From: Hyphomonas sp. UBA5111 | Lineage (GTDB): Bacteria > Pseudomonadota > Alphaproteobacteria > Caulobacterales > Hyphomonadaceae | DNA: 15,036 nucleotides | Reading direction: 5' to 3' | Assembly: GCA_002414505.1 (NCBI GenBank) | Contig: DHZF01000084.1 | Span: forward strand, 1-15,036 | Part shown: piece after piece, positions 15,035 through 15,036 of the stretch | How positions within the stretch are numbered: the first letter of the stretch is position 1 | Layout: each line of letters starts with the position of its first letter | Translations under genes and position numbers: made by a program | Notes under the pieces: model-generated | Databases searched by the model: none | Told to the model about the DNA's origin: nothing | The model's input: only the letters and a program-made list of their open reading frames with translations

Positions 15035-15036
15035 GG

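Overview
The window looks like chromosomal DNA of a GC-rich alphaproteobacterium, most likely of the Caulobacterales/Hyphomonadaceae type. The reasons are a TonB-dependent receptor of the Xanthomonas/Caulobacter subfamily, a SapC / cupin / tryptophan-halogenase-type gene set that is typical of caulobacters and sphingomonads, a histidine-kinase-like protein with an altered H-box (compare Caulobacter DivL), and a perfect CtrA-type site next to a GANTC (CcrM) site. Taxonomy is inferred from gene content; no rRNA is present. I saw no tRNA, rRNA, CRISPR array, transposase or integrase.

Layout. 1-251: non-coding left edge with a CtrA-like box and inverted repeats. 252-3179: a divergent pair, a polytopic GT-C/STT3-like membrane glycosyltransferase (-) and a GT2 polyprenyl-phosphate-sugar-synthase-like enzyme (+), plausibly cooperating on a lipid-linked sugar. 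3323-5053 (-): a membrane PAS/histidine-kinase-like protein whose phospho-accepting His is replaced by Ala. 5215-6534 (+): an FAD-dependent amine-oxidase-like protein. Its stop codon interlocks with that of the convergent halogenase through one CTAG.

6531-9845 (-) is a tight three-gene operon, sapC -> JmjC/cupin_8-type Fe(II) oxygenase -> flavin-dependent halogenase, with gaps of 24 and 27 nt. Upstream of it, in the same direction but behind a strong intrinsic terminator, lies the TonB-dependent receptor (10017-13109). The natural substrate of this receptor/oxygenase/halogenase neighbourhood is not known. A reasonable inference is uptake of a ligand (aromatic, peptide-like or glycan-derived) coupled to hydroxylation and halogenation.

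13110-13630 is a 521-bp divergent control region. It holds a near-perfect LacI-family-like operator palindrome and, nearer the right-hand gene, a run of mutually exclusive inverted repeats that resembles a structured 5' leader. 13631-15034 (+) is a cytosolic amidohydrolase of the TRZ/ATZ (chlorohydrolase/aminohydrolase) family in which the usual HxxE glutamate is Ala.

The most notable points are the kinase lacking its His, the halogenase operon, the competing-stem leader, the operator-like palindrome and the CtrA/GANTC pair.
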